Positions 1-12,356 of a DNA stretch of 64,000 nucleotides are shown piece by piece. The translations under genes were made by a program, and so were the position numbers. The notes below the pieces were generated by a model that was given only the letters and a program-made list of their open reading frames with translations, did not search any database and was not told the origin of the DNA. The stretch is from Thamnaconus septentrionalis. Lineage: Eukaryota; Chordata; Actinopteri; Tetraodontiformes; Monacanthidae. Numbering within the stretch: the stretch's first letter is position 1; each line of letters opens with the position of its first letter. Location of the stretch: the NCBI GenBank assembly GCA_009823395.1, contig CM020511.1, positions 22,762,501 to 22,826,500 on the forward strand. The letters run 5' to 3'.

Positions 1-3000
1 TTTCATATAGTGTTACCTCCCATGTCTTAAGGTAAACTTTAAATTCCATTTCTTGAGTTTATTCTCCATATTGTCCCTGGGATGATCTTTGGCTGACTTA
101 ACCTTGCTCCAGAACTACAAGCCCTCACCAGCCTTTGACTCCTTTCCACCCCGGGGCTCCAGCCCCGCAACAAGGTCTCCAGCCCTGCTGCCCGGTCTCC
201 CACTCGCACCAGGGGGTCCCAGCCTGACGCGATTGTTGTCGTTGCAGTGGTCGGCATCCTCTCGATCAAGCTGTCTCCTGGCCACCCTGTTGGTTGCATT
301 TTCTTCTCATGTCTTAAGGTAAACTTTAAGTTCCATTTCCCTTGCATGATCTTCGGCTGACTTAATCTTAATCCAGAACTCCAAGCCCTCACCAGCCTTT
401 GACTCAAGGCCACCCCGGGGCTCCAGCTCCGCACCCAGGGCTCCAGCCCTGCTGCCCGGTCCCCCATTTGCACCAGGGGGTGCCTGCCTGAGGCGATTGT
501 TGTCGTTGCAGTGGGCGGCACCCTCTCGATCAAGCTGTCCCCATGCCACCCTGTTGGTTGCATTTTCTTCCCATGTCTTAAGGTAAACTTTAAATTCCAT
601 TTCTTGAGTTTATTCTCCATATTTTCCCTAGGATGATCTTTGGCTCACTTAACCTTGTTCCATGACTACAAGCGCTCACCAGCCTTTGTCCCTAGGCCAC
701 CCCGGGGCTCCAGCCCCGCAACTAGGGCTCCAGCCCTGCTGCCCGGTCCCCCACTCGCACCAGGGGGTCCCAGCCTTATGCCCAGGTTGTCATTGCAGTG
801 TGCCGCCCCACATCGGACAAGCTGTCCCCTGGCCACCCTGTTGGTTGCATTCACCTCCCAGGTCTTAAGGTAAACTTTAAATTCCATTTCCCTTGGATGA
901 TCTTCGGCTGACTTAATGTTGCTCCAGAACTCCAAGCCCTCACCAGCCTGTGATCCAGGCCACCCCGGGACTCTAGTTCCACAGCCCTGTCCCCCACTTA
1001 CACCAGAGGGGCCCAGCCTGACGCCCAGGATGTCATTGCAGTGTGCCGCCCCACATCGGACAAGCTGTCCACTGTCCAGCCTGTTGTTTGCAATTACCTC
1101 CAATGTCTTAAGGGAAACTTTAAATTCCATTTCTTGAGTTTATTCTCCATATTGTCCCGAGGATGATCTTTGGCTGACTTAATGTTGCTCCAGAACTATA
1201 AGCCCTCACCAGCCTGTGATCCAGCCCTGCTGCCTGGTCCCCCACTCGCACCAGGGGGGCCCAGCCTGAGGCGGAGGTTGTAGTTGGAGAGGGCGTCGGC
1301 ATCTCGATCAAGCTGTCCCCTGGCCACCCTGTTGGTTGCATTCACCTCCCAGGTCTTAAGGTAAACTTTAAGTTCCATTTCCCTTGGATGATCTTCGGCT
1401 GACTTAATGTTGTTCCAGAACTCCAAGCCCTCACCAGCCTTTGACTCCAGGCCACCCCGGGGCTCCAGCTCCGCAACCAGGGCTCCAGCCCTGCTGCCCG
1501 GTCCCCCACTCGCAAAAGGGGGTCCCAGCCTGAGACGATTGTTGTCGTTGCAGTGAACGGCACCCTCTCAATCAAGCTGTCCTCTGGCCACCCTGTTGGT
1601 TGCATTTTCTTCCCATGTCTTAAGGTAAACTTTAAATTCCATTTCTTGAGTTTATTCTCCATATTTTCCCTTGGATGATCTTTGGCTCTCTTAATCTTCC
1701 TCCAGAACTACAAGCCCTCACCAGCCTTTGTCTCCAGGCCACCCCGGGGCTCCAGCTCCGCAGCCCGGTCCCCCACTTACACCAGGGGGTCCCAGCCTGA
1801 GGCCCAGGTTGTCATTGCAGGGTGCCGCCCCACATCGGACAAGCTGTCCCCAGGCCACCCTGTTGGTTGCATTCACCTCCCAGGTCTTAAGGTAAACTTT
1901 AAGTTCCATTTCCCTTGGATGATCTTTGGCTGACTTAATGTTGCTCCAGAACTACAAGCCCTCACCAGCCTTTGACTCCATGCCACCCCGTGGCTCCAGC
2001 CCCTCACCCAGGGCTCCAGCCCTGCTGCCCGGTCCCCCACTCGCACCAGGGGGTCCCTGCCTGAGGCGATTGTTGTCGTTGCAGTGGACGGCACCCTCTC
2101 GATCAAGCTGTCCCCTGGCCACCCTGTTGGTTGCATTTTCTTCCCATGTCTTAAGGTAAACTTTAAATTCCATTTCTTGAGTTTATTCTCCATATTTTCC
2201 CTGGGATGATCTTTGGCTGACTTAATCTTCCTCCAGAAGTACAAGCCCTCACCAGCCTGTGATCCAGGCCACCCCGGGGCTCCAGCTCCGCAGCCCGGTC
2301 CCCCACTTACACCAGGGGGTCCCAGCCTGAGGCCCAGGTTGTCATTGCTTTGTGCCGCCCCACATCGGACAAGCTGTCCCTCGGCCACCCTGTTGGTTGC
2401 ATTCACCTCCCAGGTCTTAAGGTAAGCTTTAAGTTCCATTTACCTTGGATGATCTTTGGCTGACTCAATGTTTCTCCAGAACTACAAGCCCTCACCAGCC
2501 TTTGACTCCAGGCCACCCCGGGGCTCCAACTCCGTAGCCCGGTCCCCCACTTACACCAGGGGGCCCAGCCTAAGTTCCAGGTTGTCATTGCAGGGTGCCG
2601 CCCCACATCGGACAAGCTGTCCCCAGGCCACCCTGTTGGTTGTATTTACCTCCCATGTCTTAAGGTAAACTTTAAATTCCATTTCTTGAGTTTATTCTCC
2701 ATATTTTCCCTGGGATGATCTTCGGCTGACTTAATCTTTCTCCAGAAGTACAAGCCCTCACCAGCCTTTGTCTCCAGGCCACCCCGGGGCTCCTGCTTCC
2801 CCTGCCCGGTCCCCCACTTACACCAGGGGGGCCCAGCCTGAGGCCCATGTTGTCATTGCTTTGTGCCGCCCCACATCGGACAAGCTGTCCCCTGGCCACC
2901 CTGTTGGTTGCATTCACCTCCCAGGTCTTGAGGAAAACTTTAAATTCCATTTCTTGAGTTTATTCTCCATATTGTCCCTGGGATGATCTTCGGCTGACTT

Positions 3001-5563
3001 AATCTTCCTCCAGAACTACAAGCCCTCACCAGCCTTTGTCTCCAGGCCACCCCGGGGCTCCAGCTCCGCAGCCCGGTCCCCCACTTACACCAGGGGGTCC
3101 CAGCCTGAGGCCCAGGTTGTCATTGCAGGGTGCCGCCCCACATCAGACAAGCTGTCCCCAGGCCACCCTGTTGGTTGCATTCACCTCCCAGGTCTTAAGG
3201 TAAACTTTAAGTTCCATTTCCCTTGGATGATCTTTGGCTCACTTAATGTTGCTCCAGAACTACAAGCCCTCACCAGCCTTTGACTCCATGCCACCCCGTG
3301 GCTCCAGCCCCTCACCCAGGGCTCCAGCCCTGCTGCCCGGTCCCCCACTCGCACCAGGGGGTCCCTGCCTGAGGCGATTGTTGTCGTTGCAGTGGACGGC
3401 ACCCTCTCTATCAAGCTGTCCCCTGGCCACCCTGTTGGTTGCATTTTCTTCCCATGTCTTAAGGTAAACTTTAAATTCCATTTCTTGAGTTTATTCTCCA
3501 TATTTTCCCTGGGATGATCTTCGGCTGACTTAATCTTCCTCCAGAACTATAAGCCCTCACCAGCCTGTGATCCAGGCCGACCCGGGGCTCCAGCTCCGCA
3601 GCCCGGTCCCCCACTTACACCAGGGGGTCCCAGCCTGAGGCCCAGGTTGTCATTGCTTTGTGCCGCCCCACATCGGACAAGCTGTCCCTCGGCCACCCTG
3701 TTGGTTGCATTCACCTCCCAGGTCTTAAGGTAAGCTTTAAGTTCCATTTACCTTGGATGATCTTTGGCTGACTCAATGTTTCTCCAGAACTACAAGCCCT
3801 CACCAGCCTTTGACTCCAGGCCACCCCGGGGCTCCAACTCCGTAGCCCGGTCCCCCACTTACACCTGGGGGCCCAGCCTAAGTTCCAGGTTGTCATTGCA
3901 GGGTGCCGCCCCACATCGGACAAGCTGTCCCCAGGCCACCCTGTTGGTTGCATTTACCTCCCATGTCTTAAGGTAAACTTTAAATTCCATTTCTTGAGTT
4001 TATTCTCCATATTTTCCCTGGGATGATCTTCGGCTGACTTAATGTTGCTCCAGAAGTACAAGCCCTCACCAGCCTTTGTCTCCAGGTCACCCCGGGCCTC
4101 CAGCTCCCCAGCCCGGTCCCCCACTTACACCAGGGGGGCCCAACCTGAGGCCCAGGTTGTCATTGCTTTGTGCCGCCCCACATCGGACAAGCTGTCCCCA
4201 GGCCACCCTGTTGGTTGCATTTTCTTCCCATGTCTTAAGGTAAACTTTAAATTCCATTTCTTGAGTTTATTCTCCATATTTTCCATGGGATGATCTTCGG
4301 CTGACTTAATCTTCCTCCAGAACTATAAGCCCTCACCAGCCTGTGATCCAGGCCGACCCGGGGCTCCAGCTCCGAAGCCCAGTCCCCCACTTACACCAGG
4401 GGTCCCAGCCTGAGGCCCAGGTTGTCATTGCAGGGTGCCGCCCCACATCGGACAAGCTGTCCCCAGGCCACCCTGTTGGTTGCATTCACCTCCCAGGTCT
4501 TAAGGTAAACTTTAAGTTCCATTTCCCTGGGATGATCTTCGGCTGACTTAATGTTGCTCCAGAACTCCAAGCCCTCACCATCCTGTGACTCCAGGCCACC
4601 CCGGGGCTACAGCTCCGCTGCCCGGTTCTCCATTTGCACCAGGTCGGGCCAGCCTTAGGCCGAGGTTGTAGTTGCAGTGGGCGGCGCCCTCTTGATCAAG
4701 CTGTCCCCTTTCCAGCCTGTTGGTTGCAATTACCTCCAATGTCTTAAGGTAAACTTTAAATTCCATTTCTTGAGTTTATTCTCCATATTGTCCCTGGGAT
4801 GATCTTTGGCTGACTTAATGTTGCTCCAGAACTATAAGCCCTCACCAGCCTGTGATCCAGGCCCACCCGGGGCTGCAGCTCCGCAGCCCGGTCCCCCACT
4901 TACACCAGGGGCGCCCAGCCTGAGGCCCAGGTTGTCATTGCTTTGTGCCTCCCCACATCGGACAAGCTGTCCCCAGGCCACCCTGTTGGTTGCATTCACC
5001 TCCCAGGTCTTAAGGTAAACTTTAAATTCCATTTCTTGAGTTTATTCTCCATATTGTCCCAGGGATGATCTTTGGCTGACTTAATGTTGCTCCAGAACTA
5101 CAAGCCCTCACCAGCCTTTGTCTCCAGGCCACCCCGTGGCTCCAGCCCCTCACCCAGGGCTCCAGCCCTGCTGCCCGGTCCCCCACTCGCACCAGGGGGT
5201 CCCTGCCTGAGGCGATTGTTGTCGTTGCAGTGGACGGCACTCTCTCGATCAAGCTGTCCCCTGGCCACCCTGTTGGTTGTATTTACCTCCCATGTCTTAA
5301 GGTAAACTTTAAATTCCATTTCTTGAGTTTATTCTCCATATTTTCCCTGGGATGATCTTCTGCTGACTTAATGTTGCTCCAGAACTACAAGCCCTCACCA
5401 GCCTTTGTCTCCAGGCCACCCCGGGGCTCCAGGGCCGCAGCCCGGTCCCCCACTTACACCAGGGGGGCCCAGCCTGAGGCCCAGGTTGTCATTGCTTTGT
5501 GCCTCCCCACATCGGACAAGCTGTCCCCAGGCCACCCTGTTGGTTGCATTCACCTCCCAGGTC
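1..5563. repeat. Satellite array A, about 21 units of a modular 243-287 bp repeat
   Basis: Tandem units recur without break. Each has a GC-rich segment starting AACTACAAGCCCTCACCAGC and ending near GTCTTAAG, then an AT-rich linker GTAAACTTTAA...CTGACTTAAT...CTCCAG. Two modules vary: the linker is 81 bp (with a TTGAGTTTATTCTCC block) or 58 bp, and the GC segment is 185/186 bp or about 206 bp (extra CAGGGCTCCAGCCCTGCTG-like block). This explains unit lengths near 243, 244, 264, 267 and 287 bp. Open frames of 60-190 codons occur on both strands because the GC part has few stops. The 185, 186 and 206 bp forms are not in one frame and some units carry an in-frame TAG, so I call it satellite, not a gene. 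The array runs off the left edge of the window. Confidence 0.95.
1682..4030. repeat. Higher-order repeat of five units (1,308 bp) within array A
   Basis: Units starting at about 1682, 1926, 2213, 2456 and 2723 (about 244, 287, 243, 267 and 267 bp, summing to 1,308) recur in the same order from 2990, with private variants such as GCCTAAGTTCCAGG and a TAAGC linker variant kept at the same offset. The fifth unit of the second copy, near 4030, is more diverged. Neighbouring units differ more from each other than from their partner 1,308 bp away, which is the signature of higher-order organisation. Confidence 0.85.
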
Positions 5564-5579
5564 TTTTTTTTTTTTTTTT
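5564..5579 (-). other. Poly(A) tail of the L1-like element (T run on the + strand)
   Basis: Sixteen T residues directly follow the satellite motif GGTC(TT); the first two may belong to the target. The run marks the 3' end of a minus-strand retrotransposon primed at the nicked TCTT end. Confidence 0.8.
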
Positions 5580-5750
5580 GTCCGGTCTGGCCATAATGAC
5601 AAGCAGAAGTGTCTCTGAATGTCTATGATGGCTGACAGATTTTATTGTCAGAGGTAGGTCTTGAGAGTGTGAGCCACATGGGTCGTTTCAGGAGCTACCT
5701 CTTGAGTGGTTTTATTATAATATTCTTAGTGACATTCTGGCCATGACCGG
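5579..5750. repeat. Inverted repeat of about 24 bp next to the poly(A) tail
   Basis: GTCCGGTCTGGCCATAATGAC at 5579 is matched in reverse complement by GACATTCTGGCCATGACCGG at about 5729-5748, with a few mismatches. It could form a stem enclosing about 125 nt at the 3' end of the retrotransposon RNA, or be the ends of a small nested non-autonomous element. The sequence does not decide between these. Confidence 0.6.
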
Positions 5751-5759
5751 ACTGAGGGA

Positions 5760-5870
5760 GGGACAGATAGGGGGGTGAGAGGAGAGTAGAGAGGGGAAAG
5801 GAGTGTGTGTGTGTGTGTGGGGGGGGGGGGTGATGAGAGGGAGAGAGAGAGAGAGAGGAGTAGAGGAGGC
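5760..5870. repeat. Purine-rich low-complexity tract (GT)n, G11 and (GA)n
   Basis: A G/A-rich stretch contains a short (GT) run, an uninterrupted G run of eleven and a (GA) run. Short open frames here are compositional. Confidence 0.9.
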
Positions 5871-6009
5871 GACTGGCAACAATATACAATTTTTGTGTCA
5901 AAACAGAACAAAACAGATCGTACATTTGCATAGCTAATTGTCAGATAGTGGGCTTATTGAAATGATAACCTGATTAATCTAAGGAAAAAAAAGAAAGAGA
6001 AAATACATA

Positions 6010-6014
<5 letters not shown>

Positions 6015-6096
<82 letters not shown>
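6015..6096. repeat. (TA)n microsatellite, about 80 bp
   Basis: An almost pure alternating TA tract, self-complementary and prone to cruciform extrusion and length error in assemblies. Confidence 0.97.
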
Positions 6097-6097
<1 letters not shown>

Positions 6098-6189
6098 TAA
6101 CACATACATGCGCATACCTGTACATTTACACATGGTCATATGCACCTAGATGCATATCTACCCATACAAACATACATGCAAGTACATAC

Positions 6190-6300
6190 AATGATAATGA
6201 TAATGATAGCGATGATAATAATAACGACGTTAATGGTAATAATAATATTATTAATAATAGTGATAATAATAATCGTAATAAGAACAATAATAATAATATA
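6190..6300. repeat. Imperfect (GAT/AAT)n trinucleotide-rich tract
   Basis: GATAATGATAATGAT grades into AATAATAAT and back, with interruptions. It is AT-rich and has no gene signal. Confidence 0.9.
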
Positions 6301-6367
6301 CTCATGGATGAATCAGACAATAAGCTATGCAACAGTGTGCAACAGTGTACCTGCGCTTGTGAGTTCT

Positions 6368-6561
6368 TGTGTGTGTGTGTGTGTATGCGTGTGTGTATAC
6401 TTGTATGTGTGTGTACTTGTGTGTGTGTGTGCGTATGCGTGTGTATACTTATATGTGTGTGTACTGTGTGTGTGTGTATACTTATGTGTGTATACGTGTG
6501 TGTGTGTATATACTTGCATGTGTGTATACTTGTGTGTGTGCATACTTACATGTGTGTATAT

Positions 6562-6596
<35 letters not shown>
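6368..6596. repeat. Interrupted (GT)n microsatellite, about 230 bp
   Basis: GT runs are broken at intervals by TATACTT and CGTATGC. The Cys/Val-rich open frames across it are artefacts of the repeat. Confidence 0.95.
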
Positions 6597-6597
<1 letters not shown>

Positions 6598-6639
6598 GCA
6601 TGGATGTGGTGGTGTGTGTATCTGAGTGCGGGAGTGGGT

Positions 6640-8428
6640 GTGTTTAACACGTCACTGGAAGTAGGCTGCCAATTAGTGCGGCCTCCGAGGTGCAGCCGCC
6701 CCACACCAGCAACGAGCCAGGGGGAGATCCCGGACACGGCACACCCGCCGCAGAGCCGGCCAGGAAGAGGCCGAGCAGCAGGCCCCCGGCCGGAGGGCAC
6801 CCACCCACAAGGAGCCAGGGCAAGATGACAGGAGACAAACCACAAGAAGAAGGGACACCACCCGGGCGGACAGGCAGCAGAGCCCAGCCCCGGACGGGGC
6901 CCCAAGGGAAAGCGAGCGAGACCAGACCCATCCCCATGACAGGACCCAGCCCCTTCACCCACGGGAGGATCGGTACCAAGGCAGGCCCGGGCACCCAGAA
7001 GCCCCCCCATACGGACCCAGTGCGGCGCATCAACCGCCCCTCCACCCCCACCCACCACAGCCGCCCCCACCGCCCCAAAAAAAAAAAAAAGAGAAATAAA
7101 TAAGTAAATAAAATAAAAGGATAAAATTAAATAAAATAAACAACCTGTGGACCCCGCCCACCACCGTCAAACCCCGTGTCTCGGTCGTCGCCGCCGGCCG
7201 CCCCGAGCGGGCGCAGGGGACCACCCGGCAGCGGCCCGGCCCCAGGATTGGGGAAGGGGACCCGCCACAAGTGGCAAGGACCCCATAGGCCCAGCCGGTC
7301 ACGCACCCGGGGCACCGGACTGCACAGGGCCCATCCAGAGTGGGAAAGATGCGGGTCCCGCCCCCACCAGCAGGCCGACCCCACTGTGTGTAGGAGTGTC
7401 AGTGTGTATATATGTGCATTTGCTGGTGTGTTGGACTATGGTGCGGTTAAAATGGAGGGTGGAAGGGCCCTGGGGCAACCACACTGCTGCTGAGCAGCGC
7501 AGCGCGCCGCAGTGCACGAACCCCCAGGCCCTAAGTGTCTAAAATGCTATTAAAATTGGAGAGGGTCTCGGATGGAGCGGTGGTCGGTCGATGGAGACCC
7601 TCATCCAAAGCCCTAGTGATAATGTCAGTGGGTCATTGACTGCGTGGGGCCAGTTCCTCGCCAACAAGGGTGCAGTCCGTGCCCCAGAGCAAGGGTGAGG
7701 AAACGCACACGGGGAGGCCCACCGGGGACCCGGTCGCCACCCACAACGAACCCCCTACGGCGCCCGGCCAGAAGGCCGGGCAGCGACCACCCAAGACACA
7801 AATCCCCCAAAGCAGAAGGAAGAAAGCAAAATAAAATAAATAAAATAAAAAAAAAAAAATACACCTATTATGTGACCAGGGGAGACTCCCGGTCAGGGCG
7901 CCCTCTAAGCGACATCGGGGCCGGGGACACCACAGGGATCCAGGAGCCAAAAGGGGCCCACCCCCCACCGCCCAAGGGCCCCGGGGCAGCGGCGGCGACC
8001 AGGGAGACGGAGGGCGAAGGCGGGGCAGAAGGCACCACCCGGGCACGCAGGAGCGGTAGCCGCCGGCAGCAGCCCCCCACCCAGGTATGCGACCCCACCG
8101 CGTACGATCCAGCACCAGTCCCCGGACACAGGGATGGACCAGCCCCCCCACCAACAAGGGGGGCCCCCAGCCCAGAGCCAGGGACCGCCGCCCCCCCACC
8201 CCGACCGCCGCCCCCCACCCCGCGGCACCACCCACCAACCACCAGGCCCAGCCCCCCGCGTGGCAGACATCCCCCGCCGGGGCACCCAACCCCCGGCCCC
8301 CCACCAACCCGCAAAGCAGCCAAGCACCCCACGCCCATCCCCCCCGCCCCAGACCGCACCCGGCCCGTAGCAGCACGACCACGGCTGCCCACATCAACCA
8401 GCAGCCTCAGCTATTGATTGATTGCCAG
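6640..8428 (-). other. GC-skewed 3' region of the L1-like element (C-rich on +, G-rich in its transcript)
   Basis: About 1.8 kb with strong C over G bias on the + strand, especially 7930-8400 where CCCCCAC-type runs dominate, separated by two A-rich patches (7078-7140 and 7828-7862). It lies between the ORF2 stop and the 3' simple repeats. Long open frames (up to about 257 codons on +) have Pro/Arg/Gly/Ala-rich low-complexity translations with no domain and are not called. Assignment to the 3'UTR is inferred from position; G-rich 3'UTR tracts are known in L1 elements. Nested insertion remains possible. Confidence 0.55.
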
Positions 8429-11400
8429 TTAGTTAAAGGATGAAGCAGACACTCCTACCAAGGAGGTGTGGTCTAAGAGTAAGTTCCTATATTGTGCAAT
8501 GTGCAGGTGTTGTTTTGATTTCCAGTTTATGAGGATTGTTTTCTTAGCGATAGATAAGGAGGTGATCAGCATGCGAGATTCTGCCTTATCTGAGGTGATA
8601 TCAGTGAGGTCCCTAAGAGACAAAAAGAGGGAGTGGCTGTGATGGTGTAACCAACCTGTGCTGATAGATCATTGCATACTATGTGCCAGAATTTATTTAC
8701 TGGTGGGCAATGCCATACAGCGTGTAGGTAATTATCTGGGACATTAACTGTGCAGTGTGAGCAGGTCTGAGAGGCGGTCATGCCCATCTGAAACATCCGC
8801 TGTCCAGTGTAGTGTATCCTGTGGAGTACTTTAAATTGTATTAATTGTAGGTTAGGTTGTTTTATCAGTGAAAAGGTGTTCAGGCAAATTGTCCTCCAGA
8901 AATTAGGGTGAGGCTGGAGAGACAGGTCTCTTTCCCACTTAACAGTTGGGATAGAAATAGTGCGATCTGTATTTGTAAGGATTTTATATATCTTGGAAAG
9001 TAGTTTAGGAGGTGAGAATTTAAGGACCGACTGTACAGCGGAGAGACCTCCATGTGTGTTTGTTCAAGTTTAAGTTTGAGTTTTTCTTAATTATGGACTT
9101 AATTTGCATGTATTCTAAGTAACAACTACTGTTCATTCCAAACTGTGTCACAAGCTCTTGAAATGGTCTAAAACTATTATTCTCTCTTATGTGTTTTACA
9201 TGAGTTATACCTTTATCTGCCCAATGTGTGAAGTTAAGTACTTTTTGTTTTGCAGTATATCAGGATTGTTCCAGATGGGCATACGACCACGGGAGAAGGG
9301 AAGAGCCTGTGATTTTCAGAAATTCCGTCCAAGCCGTCAGAGAGTGACTTATATTAACACTTTTCATGCAACTGTGGTGCTTTGGTGTGCTGATAAATGG
9401 CAAGTCTGCTAACTGAATATCACCACAATATGCTTGTTCTATGACATGCCAGGATACATCGTGTGGGCTAGGGTTGAACCACTTATGAATATACTTTATT
9501 CTGTTGGCAATATAGTAGTAATAAAAGTTTGGCAAATCTAGTCCCCCAGCATCTTTCGCTTTTTGAAGCGTCTTCAGACTGATACGGGGTGGTTTGTTTT
9601 TCCATAGAAACATTGTGACATTTGAGTTCAGGGTTTTAAACCACTGAGCAGGTGGTTGATATGGAATCATTGAAAAAAGGTAGTTTAATTTAGGTAAAAC
9701 CATCATTTTGACTGTCGCAACTTTCTCTAAAAGAGATATGGGTAAGTTTCTCCATCGAATTAGATCGTTTTCTATTTTTTTTAATTGCGGGATGAAATTG
9801 AGTTGTATTAAGTCTGATAGGTTGGGAGAGAAGCTGATACCCAAATATCGTATGTTACCGGCTTGTAGAGGTGCTAGAGAGGTTCGTTTAAATTTACAAT
9901 TAAGCGGAAGCACTGTGGATTTTGCCCAATTTATTGAATAGTCCGAGATACAAGAGAAATTGTCAATAAGGGTGATAACTTCAGCAAGTGAGGATTGTGT
10001 ATTTGAAGAAATAATAATACGTCATCGGCATAAAGGCTTATTTTATGATCAGATGTTGAAATTTGGACTCCTTTGATATTCTCATTTTGCCGAATTGCAG
10101 CTGCCAGAGGTTCAATAAACATTGCAAATAGTGAAGGGGAGAGGGCAGCCCTGTCTGGTGCCTCGTTGCAGATTAAACCTTTGAGAGATCTGGCTGTTCG
10201 TTTCTAACTGAGGCGCACGGAGAGCTATATAATGTTCGTATCCAGGATATAAATGAATTCCCGAAACCAAATTTTGTAGCGTTGCAAATAAGAAGTTCCA
10301 ATTGACCCTGTCAAATGCTTTTTCTGCATCTAGCGAAACAATTGTTGTTTGTAGGTTATTGGCGTTAGTGTAATCTATTAGATTGATAAATCTACGTACA
10401 TTGGAAGTTGAGTCTCTACCTTTAATAAATCCTGTTTGGTCAGGATGGATTATATATGGAGTACATTTTTCTAGTCGTCTAGCTATTGCTTTACAGATAA
10501 TTTTAAGATCAGTATTGATTAACGATATTGGTCGGTAGCTAGTTGGGAGCGATGGGTCTTTGTCGGGTTTGAGTATGAGGCTAATGTTAGCAGAATTCAT
10601 GTTTGAAGAGAGAAGTCCTGTATTTAGGATCTCTCTAGCCATTCTATAATAGGTAGGGCCAACAGTTGGCCAAAGTGCCTTATAAAATTCAACTGGGAAG
10701 CCATCAGGTCCTGGGGCCTTATTTAATGGCATTTGTGCCAAGGCTTCTTCAAACTCCGCCTGAGTGAGGTCTGCGTCCATTGTAGTAGCCTGTTCCTGAT
10801 TTAATTTAGGTAGCACAATACTATTAAGAAAATTATCTATAGAGGCTTCTGAAGGGTTATTATCAGAGGAATATAATTTTTTGTAGAAATCTCTGAAGCA
10901 TTGGTTAATTTCGTCTGGATTATGGTTTAGTTGGTTCGCTAAGAATTTACTAGAGTTATTATTGCATTCAAAATTTTCAAGGCGTAATCTTTGCATTTGG
11001 AACTTGATTTTTTTATCTGTCAGTTTAGCTAATTCCGTTTTTAGTTTACATAACTCTTTCCACACGTCTTCTTCCTGTTGGGTGGCATATGAAGATTCTA
11101 AAGTTTTAATATTATTGATTAATTCACGCTCCAAAGCTAGTTCCTTTTTTTTCTTGTAGCATGAGTAAGATATTATTTTGCCCGCATTACTGCTTTAGCT
11201 GTTTCCCAGAGAACATGTACAGGAGTTTCTTGCAAGTCATTAATTTCTAGGAATATTGTCCACTCCCTATTAAAGTATTTTATAAAATCTGGGTCTATGA
11301 GTAATGACGTATTCAGCCTCCAATTCCAGATCGGTGCTCTAGGTGCCTTTGTAGAGATGCAGATAGAGGCAGGTGCATGATCACTAATAGTGATGGAGTG

Positions 11401-12046
11401 GATCTGGGCTTCCCGGATGTCTGCCAAGAGTGAATTGCTGGTAATAAAGTAGTCAAGCGTGAGTATGAGTGGTGAACAGAAGAGAAAAACGTGTACTCTC
11501 TGTGAGTTGGGTGGTTTGAACGCAAAGGTCTGATAAACCAAAATCACTCATATACTGTTTTAATGTGTCTGCAGCTAATGAGTGTCGTTGGCTAGCTGAG
11601 GTGTTGGATCTGTCAATATCAGAGTCTAATACTAGGTTGAAATCACCCCCTACTATGAGTGTTGCGTTTACATGTGCAGAGAGTGACGAGAAGAAGGCAT
11701 GATAGAAAGAGGGATCATCCACATTTGGGCCATAAATACTAGCAATACAGTAATCTTTATTGTCAATGTTAGTGTTAATTATTATATATCTTCCATTAGG
11801 GTCAGATATTGTACTATTTATAATGAAATTAAGTCTCTTATTGATCAGGATAGCCACACCTCTCTGTTTCGAGTTATAACTCGCCGAGTAGATGTTTGGG
11901 AAATCGGTCGATTTTAGATTTTGTGCTGTAGTGTTTGTTGAGTGAGTTTTCTGTAGTAGGGCAATGTCGGCTTCAAGAAAATTCAAATGGTTGAGAATTT
12001 TTAATTTTTTATCCCTAGTACCTATACCCGCACATTCAAGTGACAA
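8429..12046 (-). pseudogene. L1-like ORF2: endonuclease plus reverse transcriptase, frameshifted
   Basis: ORF2 nicks target DNA and reverse-transcribes the element RNA. From the N terminus: an apurinic-type endonuclease domain (12046 to about 11280) with SIYGPN, GGDFN and SDHAP motifs; reverse transcriptase (about 11134-9931) with NKAPGPDGFP, YRPISL, QTGFIKGR, GTRQGCPL and the catalytic YADD at 10021-10032; a thumb-like region (9913-9260) with IRYLGI; then a Cys-His segment with SHC and HAVWHCP near 8690-8770. The C terminus stops at 8429. The span of about 3.6 kb fits an L1 ORF2 of roughly 1,200 residues. It is inactive: frames shift near 11.5 kb, 11.15 kb, 10.1 kb (just after GTRQGCPL) and 9.9 kb, with stops in 8800-9260. 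In addition the endonuclease motif LLQETH reads LLQKTH, so the catalytic Glu is Lys (codon at 11948-11950). Confidence 0.92.
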
Positions 12047-12084
12047 ACTTAAGGGAGGACATGTTTGCTATATAGACCTAGAGA

Positions 12085-12140
12085 GAGGTGTGTGTGTGTG
12101 TGCGTGCGTGCGTGCGTGTGTGTGTGTGTGTGGGTGCGCG
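12085..12140. repeat. (GT/GC)n microsatellite between ORF1 and ORF2
   Basis: An alternating GTGTGCGTGCGTGC tract lies in the inter-ORF spacer of the retrotransposon, just upstream of ORF2 in its own orientation. Confidence 0.9.
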
Positions 12141-12356
12141 CGTGTGAGCGCCAGTACACCTGCATATGTAAACAAACAACGTTGCGATCTGTCATGGTGA
12201 ACATTGTTACCAGAGACAGAAGAAGTGAGGAAAAGACATAAGTGCAGCTCGGGGAGGGATATTAAGGGGAGAATCAGTTCGATGCGGTGAAATCATTATT
12301 AAACTGAAGTGGCGCTTACGTGTTTATGATTGACAGCTATATTGGCATAAGCTGCA

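Noticed and set aside
1..5563. Dozens of 60-190-codon open frames on both strands of the satellite, including a 193-codon minus-strand frame at 39-620
   Set aside because: They recur in several frames on both strands, follow unit boundaries, and reflect a GC-rich sequence poor in stops; unit length changes of 1 and 20 bp break any common frame.
6304..6828. Cys/Val-rich and Thr/His-rich open frames
   Set aside because: Direct translations of GT/CA microsatellite.
7633..8443. 254- and 257-codon open frames on opposite strands
   Set aside because: Low-complexity Pro/Arg or Gly/Trp-rich translations of a C-rich tract, overlapping each other, without domains.
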